Assembly (NCBI RefSeq): GCF_900240245.1
Contig: NZ_OESQ01000001.1
Span: 1,786,001 to 1,850,000 of the forward strand
Reading direction: 5' to 3'
DNA length: 64,000 nt
Source of the DNA: Lachnoclostridium edouardi
GTDB lineage: Bacteria; Bacillota; Clostridia; Lachnospirales; Lachnospiraceae
The notes beneath the pieces are model-generated. The model searched no databases, had not been told where the DNA came from, and saw nothing but the letters and a program-made list of their open reading frames with translations. This document shows, in pieces, positions 41,839 to 51,210 of this stretch. Numbering within the stretch: position 1 is the stretch's first letter; every line of letters starts with the position of its first letter. Both the position numbers and the translations under genes were made by a program.

Positions 41839-42608
41839 TATAATTCTTCTCCTCTGCTAATCACTTCTGCTGCCAACATACGATAACTTTCAGCCCCCGC
41901 TGATTTAGAATCATACACAGTAATAGGCATACCATGGCTTGGCGCCTCTGCTAATCTAACGTTTCTAGGTATAATCGTATTATAAATATTTTCGTTTAAA
42001 GCAGCTTTCACACTTTCCACTACCTGTAAAGAAAGATTTGTTCTGGCGTCATACATGGTAAAAACAACGCCCTCCATTTCTAAAGATGGATTCATCTTTT
42101 TCTTTACTAATTTTACTGTTTTCAAAACTTGATTTAATCCTTCCAGTGCATAGTACTCACACTGAATAGGAACTAATACTGTATCTGCTGCTGTCAGCGC
42201 ATTAATTGTCAAAAGACTTAAAGATGGAGGACAATCTATTGTAATAAAATCATATTGATCCTTTACCTTTTCTAAATAATTCTTCAATAGCTTTTCCTTA
42301 TTTCTGATTTCAAGTAATTCAATTTCAGCGCCAGCCAGATTTACATTAGAAGGTAACAAGTCAAGATTCTTTTGAATCTCCTTAACTAAGCAGTTTTCAA
42401 TGTCACATTCCCCTACCAGCATCTCATATACTGTGTTTTGAATTTTCTCCTTCTCCAAGCCTAAGCCGCTTGTCTCATTTCCTTGTGGATCAAAATCCAC
42501 AGCCAAAACTTTTTCCCCTGCCTCTGCCAATGTAGCGGATAAATTAATTGCTGTAGTTGTTTTTCCTACCCCACCTTTTTGGTTTGCAATCGCAATAATT
42601 CTTCCCAT
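41838..42608 (-). CDS. parA: ParA-family ATPase (Soj)
   Basis: 256 residues. Deviant Walker A NQKGGVGKTTTAINL, switch I FDPQGNETSG, Walker B DFITIDCPPSL. It binds DNA non-specifically as an ATP dimer, works with ParB in origin segregation and, in Bacillus, modulates DnaA. Operon order parA-parB-DUF4446, just left of the rsmG-mnmG cluster, with one gene inserted between, as in many Firmicutes. Confidence 0.95.
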   Translation of the reverse strand: MGRIIAIANQKGGVGKTTTAINLSATLAEAGEKVLAVDFDPQGNETSGLGLEKEKIQNTVYEMLVGECDIENCLVKEIQKNLDLLPSNVNLAGAEIELLEIRNKEKLLKNYLEKVKDQYDFITIDCPPSLSLLTINALTAADTVLVPIQCEYYALEGLNQVLKTVKLVKKKMNPSLEMEGVVFTMYDARTNLSLQVVESVKAALNENIYNTIIPRNVRLAEAPSHGMPITVYDSKSAGAESYRMLAAEVISRGEEL

Positions 42609-42682
42609 GACTTATTTCCTTTCTTTTATCAAAAATGAGTATAACACATTTTCATCATTTTTCATATGGAAAAAGAATAAAA

Positions 42683-42698
42683 AGTTTCACATGAAACA
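42683..42698. promoter_or_regulatory. parS-like site upstream of parA
   Basis: AGTTTCACATGAAACA differs at two positions from the parS consensus TGTTTCACGTGAAACA. The gene-free stretch 42609-43001 otherwise holds AT-rich sequence and, at 42929-42970, a stem-loop (GCAAATAGTTA...TAACTATTTTGC) just before the hydrolase gene. Confidence 0.6.
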
Positions 42699-43001
42699 TT
42701 AAATATCTGTAAACGGGGTGGTTTTTATCTTTCTTATTCTTTATAAAATAAGTATTACATATAGTTCCCACCCCACCAATCTGCTTTTTATGTATTACTC
42801 CAGTCACTAATGGTAAAAATATTTAATATAAATTTCGTTGTTTTGCGCTGCCTAATATATTATAATGGAATTCATAACAAATTATAAAGCTTAAATTTTA
42901 ATGTCTTTAATGTCGCTTTTTAAAGATAGCAAATAGTTACTCAGAAAGACTTTTCTCATAACTATTTTGCTTTTAATTATAGAACTTATAGGAGGCAATT
43001 T

Positions 43002-43955
43002 ATGAAAGCAAAAAGCAAGCTGTTTAGTTTATTATTATTATCTGCCGGAGCTACCGCTGCCACTGCTATTATTAATAAAACTATTAAAATGTCCGCCACT
43101 GCAAAACATTTATTAAATACAGACTCTCAATCACTTTGCTATAAGTGGAGATTGGGCAATATTTCATATACAAAATCTGGAACAGGAAAGCCACTTCTTC
43201 TTATTCACGATTTAAATTACTCCTCATCCAGCTGTGAATGGTCCGCAATGGTCAATAAATTAAAGGAAAAATATACTGTTTACACCATAGATTTATTAGG
43301 ATGTGGACAATCAGAAAAACCGAATCTTACCTATACTAATTACTTATTTGTACAGTTAATTAATGATTTTATAAAATCAGAGATTGGACATAGAACTAAT
43401 GTAATTGCAACAGGGGAATCTGCCTCCTTTATTACTATGGCCTGCAGCGCTGATCCTGAACTTTTTGATAAGCTTTTATTTATTAACCCAATAGATTTTT
43501 ATGATTCCAGCCACATTCCAGGCAAATATTCTAAAATTTATAAGTTAATTTTAGATTTACCTGTATTTGGAACATTATTTTACAACATAGCCTGCAGCCA
43601 CAGCATTATAACAGAAAGCTTCCAAAAATATTATTTCTATAATCCTTTTTCAGTTAAGCCACAATATATTGAAAAATATTATGAATCAGCTCACTTGGGG
43701 GATTGTCCAAAATCTATTTATTCCAGCATTCGCTGCAATTATTTAAAATGCAATATGATGAATGCCATAAAGAAAATAGATAATAGTATTTATATTTTAG
43801 GCGGCGGAGCAAAAGATAATATAAAGGAAGTCATAAATATATATAAACAATGTAATCCGGCTATTGAATCATCAATCATTCCCAAAACAAAACATCTTCC
43901 ACAATTGGAGGACCCAGGAAAGGTTTTGGAGACTATTTTAATGTTTTTCTCCTAA
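43002..43955 (+). CDS. Alpha/beta-hydrolase fold protein, membrane-anchored
   Basis: 317 residues. The N-terminal hydrophobic segment (about 7-24, LFSLLLLSAGATAATAII) looks like an uncleaved anchor. The hydrolase domain shows KPLLLIHDLNYSSSS (oxyanion region; His-Asp instead of the usual His-Gly), DLLGCGQSEKP, nucleophile elbow TGESASF, and a C-terminal KTKHLPQLEDP with the catalytic His. A lipase, esterase or haloperoxidase-like role is possible; the substrate is unknown. AGGAGG before ATG. Monocistronic on the plus strand, between the par operon and rsmG. Confidence 0.7.
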   Translation: MKAKSKLFSLLLLSAGATAATAIINKTIKMSATAKHLLNTDSQSLCYKWRLGNISYTKSGTGKPLLLIHDLNYSSSSCEWSAMVNKLKEKYTVYTIDLLGCGQSEKPNLTYTNYLFVQLINDFIKSEIGHRTNVIATGESASFITMACSADPELFDKLLFINPIDFYDSSHIPGKYSKIYKLILDLPVFGTLFYNIACSHSIITESFQKYYFYNPFSVKPQYIEKYYESAHLGDCPKSIYSSIRCNYLKCNMMNAIKKIDNSIYILGGGAKDNIKEVINIYKQCNPAIESSIIPKTKHLPQLEDPGKVLETILMFFS

Positions 43956-43976
43956 ATAATATATTTAATCAAAAAA

Positions 43977-44058
43977 GGCATTCTGTTATAAAAATATATC
44001 TGACCTTTTCATCAATAAAGGTTTTAGAATAGGTTCAGAATATTTATAGCAGAATGCC
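43977..44058. terminator. Long-range stem-loop between convergent hydrolase and rsmG genes
   Basis: GGCATTCTG (43977-43985) pairs with CAGAATGCC (44050-44058), extended by TATAAA/TTTATA, around a loop of about 50 bases. It is placed between two converging genes. Confidence 0.45.
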
Positions 44059-44091
44059 AACAACTAATCTCTTCTATTTTTATCTTTTATC

Positions 44092-44820
44092 CTATTTCAA
44101 AGGCTCTTTTGACGGCAGCCCTGCTTTTCTAGGATATCTTTTATTTAAATGATCTGTTTTTCTGATTTTAACCAGCGATCTCTCATCACAATTAGTTAAT
44201 TGAAAGGAATCAATACATTCTATCTCTGCAGATAACTTTTTTATAGCCCCTTTTCCGTTTACCAACTCTTCCTCTAATTTTCCTGACTTATATGGAACAA
44301 ATAGACCTCCCACTTTTACAAAGGGCAGACAATACTCTGATAAGGTAGACAAATTAGCCACAGCACGTGAAACACAGATATCATAAGCCTCTCTGTAATC
44401 CTTATTATTTCCAAAGTCCTCAGCTCTTCCATGAATTGTCTTTATGTAATCCAGATTTAAAAGCTCTGTAACTTGATTCAAAAATTTTATTCTTTTATTT
44501 AAGGAATCCAGTAATGTTATTTTCAATTGAGGAAACGCGATTTTTAAAGGAATTCCAGGAAATCCAGCCCCTGTTCCCACATCTATCATACAGTAATCTT
44601 TTTCATTTAAATCCTGAACAACACGAAGCAGGGAAAAACTGTCTGCAAAATGTTTTACAATCACATCCCCCATCTCTGTAATGGCAGTCAGATTCATAAC
44701 CTTATTAGTTTCAATTAATATTTCATAATACTGATAAAACTGTTCCAATTGTTTTTCAGTTAAACGAACGCCCATTGATTCCGCTTCTTTTTCAAGTAAA
44801 CAGATAAATTCCTCTTTCAT
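44092..44820 (-). CDS. rsmG: 16S rRNA (guanine527-N7)-methyltransferase RsmG
   Basis: 242 residues, standard length. AdoMet-binding motif DVGTGAGFPGIPL at about 80-92, N-terminal LTEKQLEQFYQYYE and C-terminal RSLVKIRKT all fit RsmG (GidB). It methylates G527 of 16S rRNA; loss causes low-level streptomycin resistance in other bacteria. Last gene of the conserved mnmE-mnmG-rsmG series, 108 bases after mnmG. Confidence 0.95.
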   Translation of the reverse strand: MKEEFICLLEKEAESMGVRLTEKQLEQFYQYYEILIETNKVMNLTAITEMGDVIVKHFADSFSLLRVVQDLNEKDYCMIDVGTGAGFPGIPLKIAFPQLKITLLDSLNKRIKFLNQVTELLNLDYIKTIHGRAEDFGNNKDYREAYDICVSRAVANLSTLSEYCLPFVKVGGLFVPYKSGKLEEELVNGKGAIKKLSAEIECIDSFQLTNCDERSLVKIRKTDHLNKRYPRKAGLPSKEPLK

Positions 44821-44928
44821 TAATATCCTCCTTCCCGGCGATATATTTTCTTTTTATATCTTTCTTTTATACATTCTTTTTATATATTCTTTTTATTTTT
44901 TCCTTTTATGTCTTCCTATATCTTCCTT

Positions 44929-46827
44929 TTATTTTTTCTTGTGCCTTAATTGCTCTAAATAAACCAACAGCACAGAAATATCTGCCGGTGACACGCCGGA
45001 AATTCTGGAGGCCTGTCCAATATTCATAGGTTTATACAAATTCAGCTTTTGTACTGCTTCCCTTCTTAAACTTGGCACTGTGCTATAATCAAAATCTGCG
45101 TCCAACCGCTTACTTTCCAGCTTTTTAAACTGGGATACCTGCTGCATCTGTCTTTTAATATACCCTTCATATTTTATATTTATGTCAACTTGTTCTGCCA
45201 CATCCTCCGGCAGCTGTGGCCGATTATCGTCAATTTCAGTTAACATAAAATAATTTAATTCAGGCCTTTTTACTAATTCTGCCAAGGTGCTGCCTGATTT
45301 TAACAAAGTACTATTATGGCTGCTTAAAAACTCCTGTACTCTTTCATTGGCTCCCACTGAAGTTTTTTCCAACCTTTCTACCTCACTTTCAATGGCTTTT
45401 TCCTTCCACAAAATTCTGTCATATTCTTCCTGGCTTATTAAGCCAATGTCATATCCTATTTTCCTCAAGCGCAGATCTGCATTATCCTGTCTTAAAAGAA
45501 GGCGGTATTCTGCTCTGGAAGTCATCATTCTATAAGGCTCATGGTTTTCCTTTGTAACAAGATCATCAATTAATACGCCAATATAAGCTTGAGACCTGTC
45601 TAAAACAACAGGCTCTTTCCCCTTTATTTTCATAGCCGCATTGACGCCTGCCATAAATCCCTGTACAGCTGCCTCCTCATAACCAGAGCTTCCGTTAAAT
45701 TGTCCTCCGCTGAATAATCCCTCAATTTCCTTAAATTCCAATGTAGCGTTCAGCTGTCTGGAATTAATACAGTCATACTCAATGGCGTAAGCATTTCTGA
45801 CTATTTTTACATTCTCTAAACCTGAAACCGTTCTGTACATAGCATACTGCACATCCTCTGGAAGAGAGCTGGACATTCCTCCTAAGTACATTTCATTTGT
45901 ATAAAGTCCCTCTGGCTCTACAAATACTTGATGTCTCTCTTTATCTGGAAATTTCACCACCTTGTCCTCAATAGACGGACAATATCTGGGACCTGTCCCC
46001 TCAATAGCTCCTGAAAATAAAGGTGATCTATCCAAATTATCTCTGATAATCTGATGCGTATTTGTATTAGTGTAAGTCAGCCAGCAAGACACCTGTTCCT
46101 TTTGTACTGCGGCAGGATCTGTAGAAAAAGAAAATGGAACTACCTTTTTATCTCCAAACTGCTCCTCCATTTTAGAAAAATCAATACTTCTTTTGTCAAC
46201 TCTGGCCGGAGTTCCCGTTTTAAAGCGGAACATTTCAACTCCGTGAGCCTTTAAAGAAGCTGTCAAATGATTTGCCGCCTGAAGACCGTTAGGCCCTGTT
46301 TCATTACTTACATCCCCATAAATACATCTGGCGTTTAAATAAGTTCCTGTGGCCAAAACTGCAGCTTTACAGTGATATACAGCCCCAGAAAAAGTTTTCA
46401 CTCCTTTTAATTTTTTTCCGTCTGTAATAATCTCAGAAACTTCTGCCTGGCGAACTGTTAAATGATCTGTATTTTCTAATGTTCTCCTCATTTCCCTGCT
46501 GTAATCCTGTTTATCAGCCTGGGCTCTTAAAGAATGAACTGCTGGTCCCTTAGACTCATTTAGCATCTTGGACTGAATAAAAGTTTTATCAATATTTTTT
46601 CCCATTTCTCCGCCTAACGCGTCTAATTCCCTTACTAAATGTCCTTTAGAACTGCCTCCTATATTAGGATTGCATGGCATAAGGGCAATACTGTCTACAC
46701 TAACTGTAAACATAATCGTTTCTAATCCCAGTCTGGCGCAGGCTAACGCTGCCTCACAGCCTGCATGGCCGGCTCCCACTACTACTACGTCATAATTTTC
46801 TTCTAAAATTGGCATCTTGTATCTCAT
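44929..46827 (-). CDS. mnmG: tRNA uridine-5-carboxymethylaminomethyl modification enzyme MnmG (GidA)
   Basis: 632 residues. FAD-binding [20 protein letters not shown] at the N-terminus, the family [20 protein letters not shown] stretch, and the C-terminal MnmE-binding helical domain ([20 protein letters not shown]). With MnmE it installs cmnm5 on the wobble uridine of several tRNAs. The start may be the first ATG or the fifth codon (PILEENYD); the GAGGAGAG site is close to the first. Gap of 39 bases to mnmE. Confidence 0.95.
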   Translation of the reverse strand: MRYKMPILEENYDVVVVGAGHAGCEAALACARLGLETIMFTVSVDSIALMPCNPNIGGSSKGHLVRELDALGGEMGKNIDKTFIQSKMLNESKGPAVHSLRAQADKQDYSREMRRTLENTDHLTVRQAEVSEIITDGKKLKGVKTFSGAVYHCKAAVLATGTYLNARCIYGDVSNETGPNGLQAANHLTASLKAHGVEMFRFKTGTPARVDKRSIDFSKMEEQFGDKKVVPFSFSTDPAAVQKEQVSCWLTYTNTNTHQIIRDNLDRSPLFSGAIEGTGPRYCPSIEDKVVKFPDKERHQVFVEPEGLYTNEMYLGGMSSSLPEDVQYAMYRTVSGLENVKIVRNAYAIEYDCINSRQLNATLEFKEIEGLFSGGQFNGSSGYEEAAVQGFMAGVNAAMKIKGKEPVVLDRSQAYIGVLIDDLVTKENHEPYRMMTSRAEYRLLLRQDNADLRLRKIGYDIGLISQEEYDRILWKEKAIESEVERLEKTSVGANERVQEFLSSHNSTLLKSGSTLAELVKRPELNYFMLTEIDDNRPQLPEDVAEQVDINIKYEGYIKRQMQQVSQFKKLESKRLDADFDYSTVPSLRREAVQKLNLYKPMNIGQASRISGVSPADISVLLVYLEQLRHKKK

Positions 46828-46866
46828 CTCTCCTCAATTATGTGGACTTTTTCTGTCAAACCAGTT

Positions 46867-48240
46867 TTATTTTCCCATACAGAACTTACTGAAAATTTCA
46901 TTTACCAAATCATCCTCAACTGCCTCTCCAATAATCGTTCCCAGCTCCTCATAAGCGTTCATCAGATCTATAGAATAAAAATCCTCAGGCATTTGATTTT
47001 CAATACTTTCCATTACCATTTCCATACTATTTAAAGCAGACTTTAAGGCAGTTTTATGACGCACATTGGTAATATAAACCTGGTCGTTAAAATTAATATC
47101 CCCATGATAAAACATAGACTTAATTTCCTGCTCCAGCAAATCTATTCCTATTCCCTCTTTTGCAGAAATAGGAATCACTTTTTCCCCTGTTTCTTCCTCC
47201 AGGCTTCCCTTTAAAACCACCTGCTCTAAATCCGTTTTATTTAAAATAACTACGCTTTTTTTATTCTTTATCATCTGAATAATTTCTTTGTCATTTTTAT
47301 CTAAAGGCTTGGAGGAATCCACCACATAAATAATCAGATCAGCCTCCTCAGCTATATTTTTAGCTCTGTTTACGCCAATTTGCTCTACTATATCGTCTGT
47401 ATCACGAATGCCGGCTGTATCTACAATATTTAAGTTAATTCCCTGCAGTCTAATATGCTCCTCCAAAATATCTCTGGTAGTTCCCTCTATGTCTGTTACA
47501 ATCGCCCGCTCCTCCCCTAAAAGCAGATTCATAAGAGAAGATTTACCTGCGTTGGGCTTTCCTAAAATCACCGTTTTTACACCTTCTGTCATAACCTTGC
47601 CGTCATCAGCAGAGGAAATCAATTTTTCTGTTTCACTGATCATTGGCTGCAAAGCTGCTTTTAACTTATCTCCATATCCGTCTAAAGATATATGTTCAGG
47701 GTCATCTAAGGCAGATTCTATAAAAGCAATTTCATAGAGAATATTTTCCCTTAATTTCTTAATCTTATTGGAAACTGCTCCGCTTAACTGGCTTACAGAG
47801 CTTTTTAAGGCATATTGATTTTTAGCGTGAATAATATCAATTACCGCCTCCGCCTGAGATAAATCTAATCTGCCGTTTAAAAATGCTCTTTTTGTAAATT
47901 CTCCAGGCTCCGCCGGCCTGGCTCCATATTTAATTACTGTTTCCAGTATTTTTTTCATCATTAAAACACCGCCGTGACAGTCAATTTCCACTGTGTCCTC
48001 AGCTGTGTAGCTGTGAGGTCCTTTCATAAAAAGAGCCAGCACCTCATCTATTTTTTCTTCTCCATCATAAATAAATCCATAATGTAGGGTATGGGTCTGA
48101 ATATTCTCTAATTTCTTTCCATTTTTCTTTCTGAAAATCTGATCTGCTATGGAAAATGCTTCCTCTCCGCTGATTCTGATAATTCCAATTCCTGAACTGC
48201 TCATGGCTGTAGCGATGGCCGCTATTGTTTCTGTCTTCAT
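46867..48240 (-). CDS. mnmE: tRNA modification GTPase MnmE (TrmE)
   Basis: 457 residues from the Met preceding KTETIAAIAT, five codons into the longer frame. The N-terminal tetrahydrofolate-binding domain includes SSSGIGIIRISGEEA. A G domain (about 220-380) has GKPNAGKSSLMN, DIEGTTRD, DTAGIRD and NKTD. The C-terminal CMGK is the catalytic CxGK tail. Partner of MnmG. Upstream neighbour jag. Confidence 0.95.
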   Translation of the reverse strand: MKTETIAAIATAMSSSGIGIIRISGEEAFSIADQIFRKKNGKKLENIQTHTLHYGFIYDGEEKIDEVLALFMKGPHSYTAEDTVEIDCHGGVLMMKKILETVIKYGARPAEPGEFTKRAFLNGRLDLSQAEAVIDIIHAKNQYALKSSVSQLSGAVSNKIKKLRENILYEIAFIESALDDPEHISLDGYGDKLKAALQPMISETEKLISSADDGKVMTEGVKTVILGKPNAGKSSLMNLLLGEERAIVTDIEGTTRDILEEHIRLQGINLNIVDTAGIRDTDDIVEQIGVNRAKNIAEEADLIIYVVDSSKPLDKNDKEIIQMIKNKKSVVILNKTDLEQVVLKGSLEEETGEKVIPISAKEGIGIDLLEQEIKSMFYHGDINFNDQVYITNVRHKTALKSALNSMEMVMESIENQMPEDFYSIDLMNAYEELGTIIGEAVEDDLVNEIFSKFCMGK

Positions 48241-48308
48241 TTCCAGGCACCCCATATCTATTTAAGTTAAGCCAGGCATCCCTATTGGAATACCTGGCCC
48301 GATTATAA

Positions 48309-48998
48309 TTACTGCTGATTTACTGCGCTGCTGCTGTTATTTCTGCTGTACCTGTCCCTTTTATAATTTTCTCTTTTTAATGAGATAATTACATGGCGGA
48401 AAGGCTCTTCTCCATCACTTCTTGTTGTAACGTATTTATCGTTCTGAAGGGCTGCGTGAATCAATCTTCTCTCATATGGATTCATAGGCTCCAGTGAAAC
48501 AGGACGTTTTGTTCTCTTTACTTTATAAGCAATATTTTTTGCCAGAGTTTCCAGAGTTTCTTTTCTTCTCTCTCTGTAATTTTCTGTATCCAGCTTTACA
48601 CGAATATGTCCTTCACTAGTTTTGTTCTTATTTACTACAAGACTTACCAGATACTGAAGAGAATCTAAAGTCTGTCCTCTCTTTCCAATGAGAATTCCCA
48701 TATCCTCACCTTCCAGATTAACAGACATTTCCCTTTCTTCTTCATTGAGGGTAACTGCGATGGACACTGTCATATTCATAGTTCCAAAAATCTGGTTCAG
48801 GAACTCTACAGCAGTATCTTCCAGAGATTCTTTTTTCTTTGCACGAATTATCGCAGGCTTAGCACCGATTCCAAGAAATCCTGTGCTGCCCCGGTCTACT
48901 ACTTCGTATTCTAACTTATCACTGGTTGTACTAAGCTCTATTAAAGCCTTTGTAATAGCTTCATCCACAGTTTTCGCTGATACGGTAATCATATCCAT
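48309..48998 (-). CDS. jag: RNA-binding protein Jag (KhpB/EloR)
   Basis: 229 residues. The Jag N-terminal domain (TVSAKTVDEAITKALIELST) is followed by a type II KH domain with LIGKRGQTLDSLQYLV and an R3H domain (SLEPMNPYERRLIHAAL). It binds RNA and, in streptococci, influences cell elongation. It is encoded just after yidC (SpoIIIJ) as usual. Ribosome site AGGAGGGG. Confidence 0.95.
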   Translation of the reverse strand: MDMITVSAKTVDEAITKALIELSTTSDKLEYEVVDRGSTGFLGIGAKPAIIRAKKKESLEDTAVEFLNQIFGTMNMTVSIAVTLNEEEREMSVNLEGEDMGILIGKRGQTLDSLQYLVSLVVNKNKTSEGHIRVKLDTENYRERRKETLETLAKNIAYKVKRTKRPVSLEPMNPYERRLIHAALQNDKYVTTRSDGEEPFRHVIISLKRENYKRDRYSRNNSSSAVNQQ

Positions 48999-49010
48999 AA
49001 CTCACCCCTC

Positions 49011-50273
49011 CTATTTATTATGTTTTTCATTATATTTCTTAACCATATTTGCCTTTGCAGCCAAACTTCCAGGCTTTGCATTATCATTATAATAAGCATT
49101 AGACTCTTTTACCTGAGCCTTTGATCTTTCAATTTTCTTACGAAGATCAGCTTCCTGCTTTTCTTCTTCTGCCTGCACCTGCTTTAAACTGGTTGTTGCG
49201 TTCTGAGAAATTTTAGAAGGAGGAAGTCCCTTTTTCGCACGTTTTGCATTGGCCTTTTCCACGTTCTTTTTAATCATCTCATCCATGTCGATCTTGCCCA
49301 GATAAGCATTAACAATCCACTGCTGAATTACCATAAATACACTTTGTGAAATCCAGTAAATACCAATACCAATAGGGAATGTAAAGCAGAAAAATACAGA
49401 CATTAAAGGCATAGTAATGTTCATCTGCTTCATCACATTTGCCCCAGGCATATCGTCGCTTACCTTTGTCTGGCTTGTCATTAATTTTGTACTGTACCAC
49501 TGTGTCAAACCGGCTAAAATAGGAATCAGCCAGGCAACGCTTGGAACAAATCCATTCCATGGACTTGCAGCTAAGTTTAAGCCCAAGAAAGTATTCATAT
49601 CAATAATTTCCTGAGATGTAGTAGCAATTACATCAGCTGCACTTCCTGAAAACAACTGCTGGAACTTGTCCCACTGTTCAGGAGTAAACTTATACAGAAT
49701 ATCAATCATCTGATCTGTATTTGTAAGCTCTCCGCTTTTATTTGTCAAAGTAGTTAAAGCAATGTTGTGATCATTTGCAAACTGTGTTAAAGTGCTGATG
49801 GCATTTGTTCCGCCAATAGCATCTACTATAGTCTCAAAATACGCTTTTACAGAACTTACATATCCGGGAATGTTATAAATAACACGGTACAAAGCAAACA
49901 GAATCGGCATCTGGATTACTAACTGTAAACAGCCGCCTGTCATAGAAGTGCCGTATTTTTCATAAACTGCCTTTGTCTCAGCGTTCATTTTCATCATAGA
50001 AGTCTGGTCTGTTTTACCTTTATACTTCTTCTGAATCGCCATGATCTCAGGCTGCATAACAGCATTTAATTTAGAAAATTTCTGCTGTTTAATTGTCAAA
50101 GGGAACATCAGAACCTTAATAATTAAGGTAAATAAAATGATACACAGACCGATTTTCATTACTCCAAAACTTTGAGTAAAACGGAACAGTAAATCCATAA
50201 TCCAACCTAAAATATCTGCTACCGGCCCAAATGAAAAAAAGTCATGCGCTTTTGTTGCTGCAAAAAACTCCAA
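49011..50273 (-). CDS. yidC: Membrane protein insertase YidC (SpoIIIJ/OxaA type)
   Basis: 420 residues, longer than most Firmicute homologues owing to a charged C-terminal tail (about 330-420). Five membrane helices. MKIGLCIILFTLIIKVLMFP contains the conserved Arg-free hydrophilic-groove helix region, and QQKFSKLNAVMQPEIMAIQK is the cytoplasmic helical hairpin. There is no lipobox Cys, unlike B. subtilis SpoIIIJ. It inserts small membrane proteins alone or with SecYEG. Placed between yidD and jag. Confidence 0.95.
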   Translation of the reverse strand: MEFFAATKAHDFFSFGPVADILGWIMDLLFRFTQSFGVMKIGLCIILFTLIIKVLMFPLTIKQQKFSKLNAVMQPEIMAIQKKYKGKTDQTSMMKMNAETKAVYEKYGTSMTGGCLQLVIQMPILFALYRVIYNIPGYVSSVKAYFETIVDAIGGTNAISTLTQFANDHNIALTTLTNKSGELTNTDQMIDILYKFTPEQWDKFQQLFSGSAADVIATTSQEIIDMNTFLGLNLAASPWNGFVPSVAWLIPILAGLTQWYSTKLMTSQTKVSDDMPGANVMKQMNITMPLMSVFFCFTFPIGIGIYWISQSVFMVIQQWIVNAYLGKIDMDEMIKKNVEKANAKRAKKGLPPSKISQNATTSLKQVQAEEEKQEADLRKKIERSKAQVKESNAYYNDNAKPGSLAAKANMVKKYNEKHNK

Positions 50274-50289
50274 ATTGTTACCTCCTCAC

Positions 50290-50505
50290 TTACGGAACTG
50301 GATCATAACCGCCTTCAGCCCAGGGATGACAACGAAGTATCCTCTTTACGGCCAACCATGTACCTTTCACCACACCGTACTTTTCCAGTGCCTCAATGGC
50401 GTATTGAGAACACGTAGGTGTGTAAATACAGTGAACGTATACCTTCATTGGGGATAAAAATTTTCTGTACCCCTTGATCATTAAAATCATAATTTTTTTA
50501 ATCAT
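50290..50505 (-). CDS. yidD: Membrane protein insertion efficiency factor YidD
   Basis: 71 residues from ATG 50505; the longer frame extends into rnpA and is rejected. Basic amphipathic N-terminus (IKKIMILMIKGYRKFLSP) and the conserved YTPTCSQYAIEALEKYG and RILRCHPWAEGGYDPVP stretches. It helps YidC/Sec-dependent insertion at the inner face of the membrane. The start lies 4 bases after the rnpA stop and its own stop 16 bases before yidC. Confidence 0.95.
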   Translation of the reverse strand: MIKKIMILMIKGYRKFLSPMKVYVHCIYTPTCSQYAIEALEKYGVVKGTWLAVKRILRCHPWAEGGYDPVP

Positions 50506-50509
50506 AAGC

Positions 50510-50854
50510 TCACTTCGATTCTTTTTTAATGTTATGCAGTCCGCACAAGTGCAAAAATGCACTTTCCATAGTTTTGAAATATTCTTCCTTTGCCGCAGGT
50601 CTTACTACGACTACAATGTCTAATCCTGTATCTAATATGCTTTCATTTAAACGAAAAACTTCTCTTACTAATCTTGCCATCCTATGACGGACCACGCTGT
50701 TTCCCACTTTTTTACTGGCGGAAATACCGATTCTTGTCTGTTCATTTTCCGTCTTTTTTACATACATAATCAATAATTTGTTTGCATAAGATTTTCCTTC
50801 TCTGTACACTATCTGAAAATCTTTATTTTTTTTAATAGAATGAAATCGCTTCAC
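50510..50854 (-). CDS. rnpA: Ribonuclease P protein component
   Basis: 114 residues, basic, with the RNR-like motif KKVGNSVVRHRMARLVRE and N-terminal HSIKKNKDFQIVYREGKSYA. It binds the catalytic RNase P RNA and improves pre-tRNA 5' processing. It follows rpmH, separated by a hairpin that may reduce read-through. Confidence 0.95.
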   Translation of the reverse strand: MKRFHSIKKNKDFQIVYREGKSYANKLLIMYVKKTENEQTRIGISASKKVGNSVVRHRMARLVREVFRLNESILDTGLDIVVVVRPAAKEEYFKTMESAFLHLCGLHNIKKESK

Positions 50855-50894
50855 GAATCAGCCTATCTCCTTTCTTTTTAATTAAGAAAAGAAA

Positions 50895-50917
50895 AGGCCA
50901 CAATAAACTTGCGGCCT
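50895..50917 (-). terminator. Hairpin between rpmH and rnpA
   Basis: On the minus strand AGGCCGC and GTGGCCT pair (one G-U) and are followed by TTTTCTTTTC. It is likely a partial terminator giving more L34 than RNase P protein. Confidence 0.6.
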
Positions 50918-50923
50918 GATTCA

Positions 50924-51058
50924 TTAAGCTGTTAATTTTGCTCTTCCTTTTGCTCTTCTTGCAGCCAGAACTTTTCTTCCGCCTGCACTGCTCATTCTTG
51001 CTCTAAAGCCATGAACTTTTGCTCTCTGTCTTTTCTTTGGCTGGAAAGTCATTTTCAT
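50924..51058 (-). CDS. rpmH: Ribosomal protein L34
   Basis: 44 residues, the universal L34 length, very basic: [20 protein letters not shown] at the start and [11 protein letters not shown] at the end. Ribosome site GAGGAGGT upstream of ATG 51058. First gene of the rpmH-rnpA-yidD-yidC-jag-mnmE-mnmG-rsmG series transcribed away from the origin. Confidence 0.97.
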   Translation of the reverse strand: MKMTFQPKKRQRAKVHGFRARMSSAGGRKVLAARRAKGRAKLTA

Positions 51059-51210
51059 AACACGAACACCTCCTCTTTATTTTCAGTTATCAAATTTTGC
51101 AATCAGATAAACATATTTAGACTATTATAATTAGACATCGCTTCCATTATAAAGAAAGTTGTGTTCTTAGTCAAGCAGAAATCTTTGATTTTCCTTGAAT
51201 ATTCTTAACT

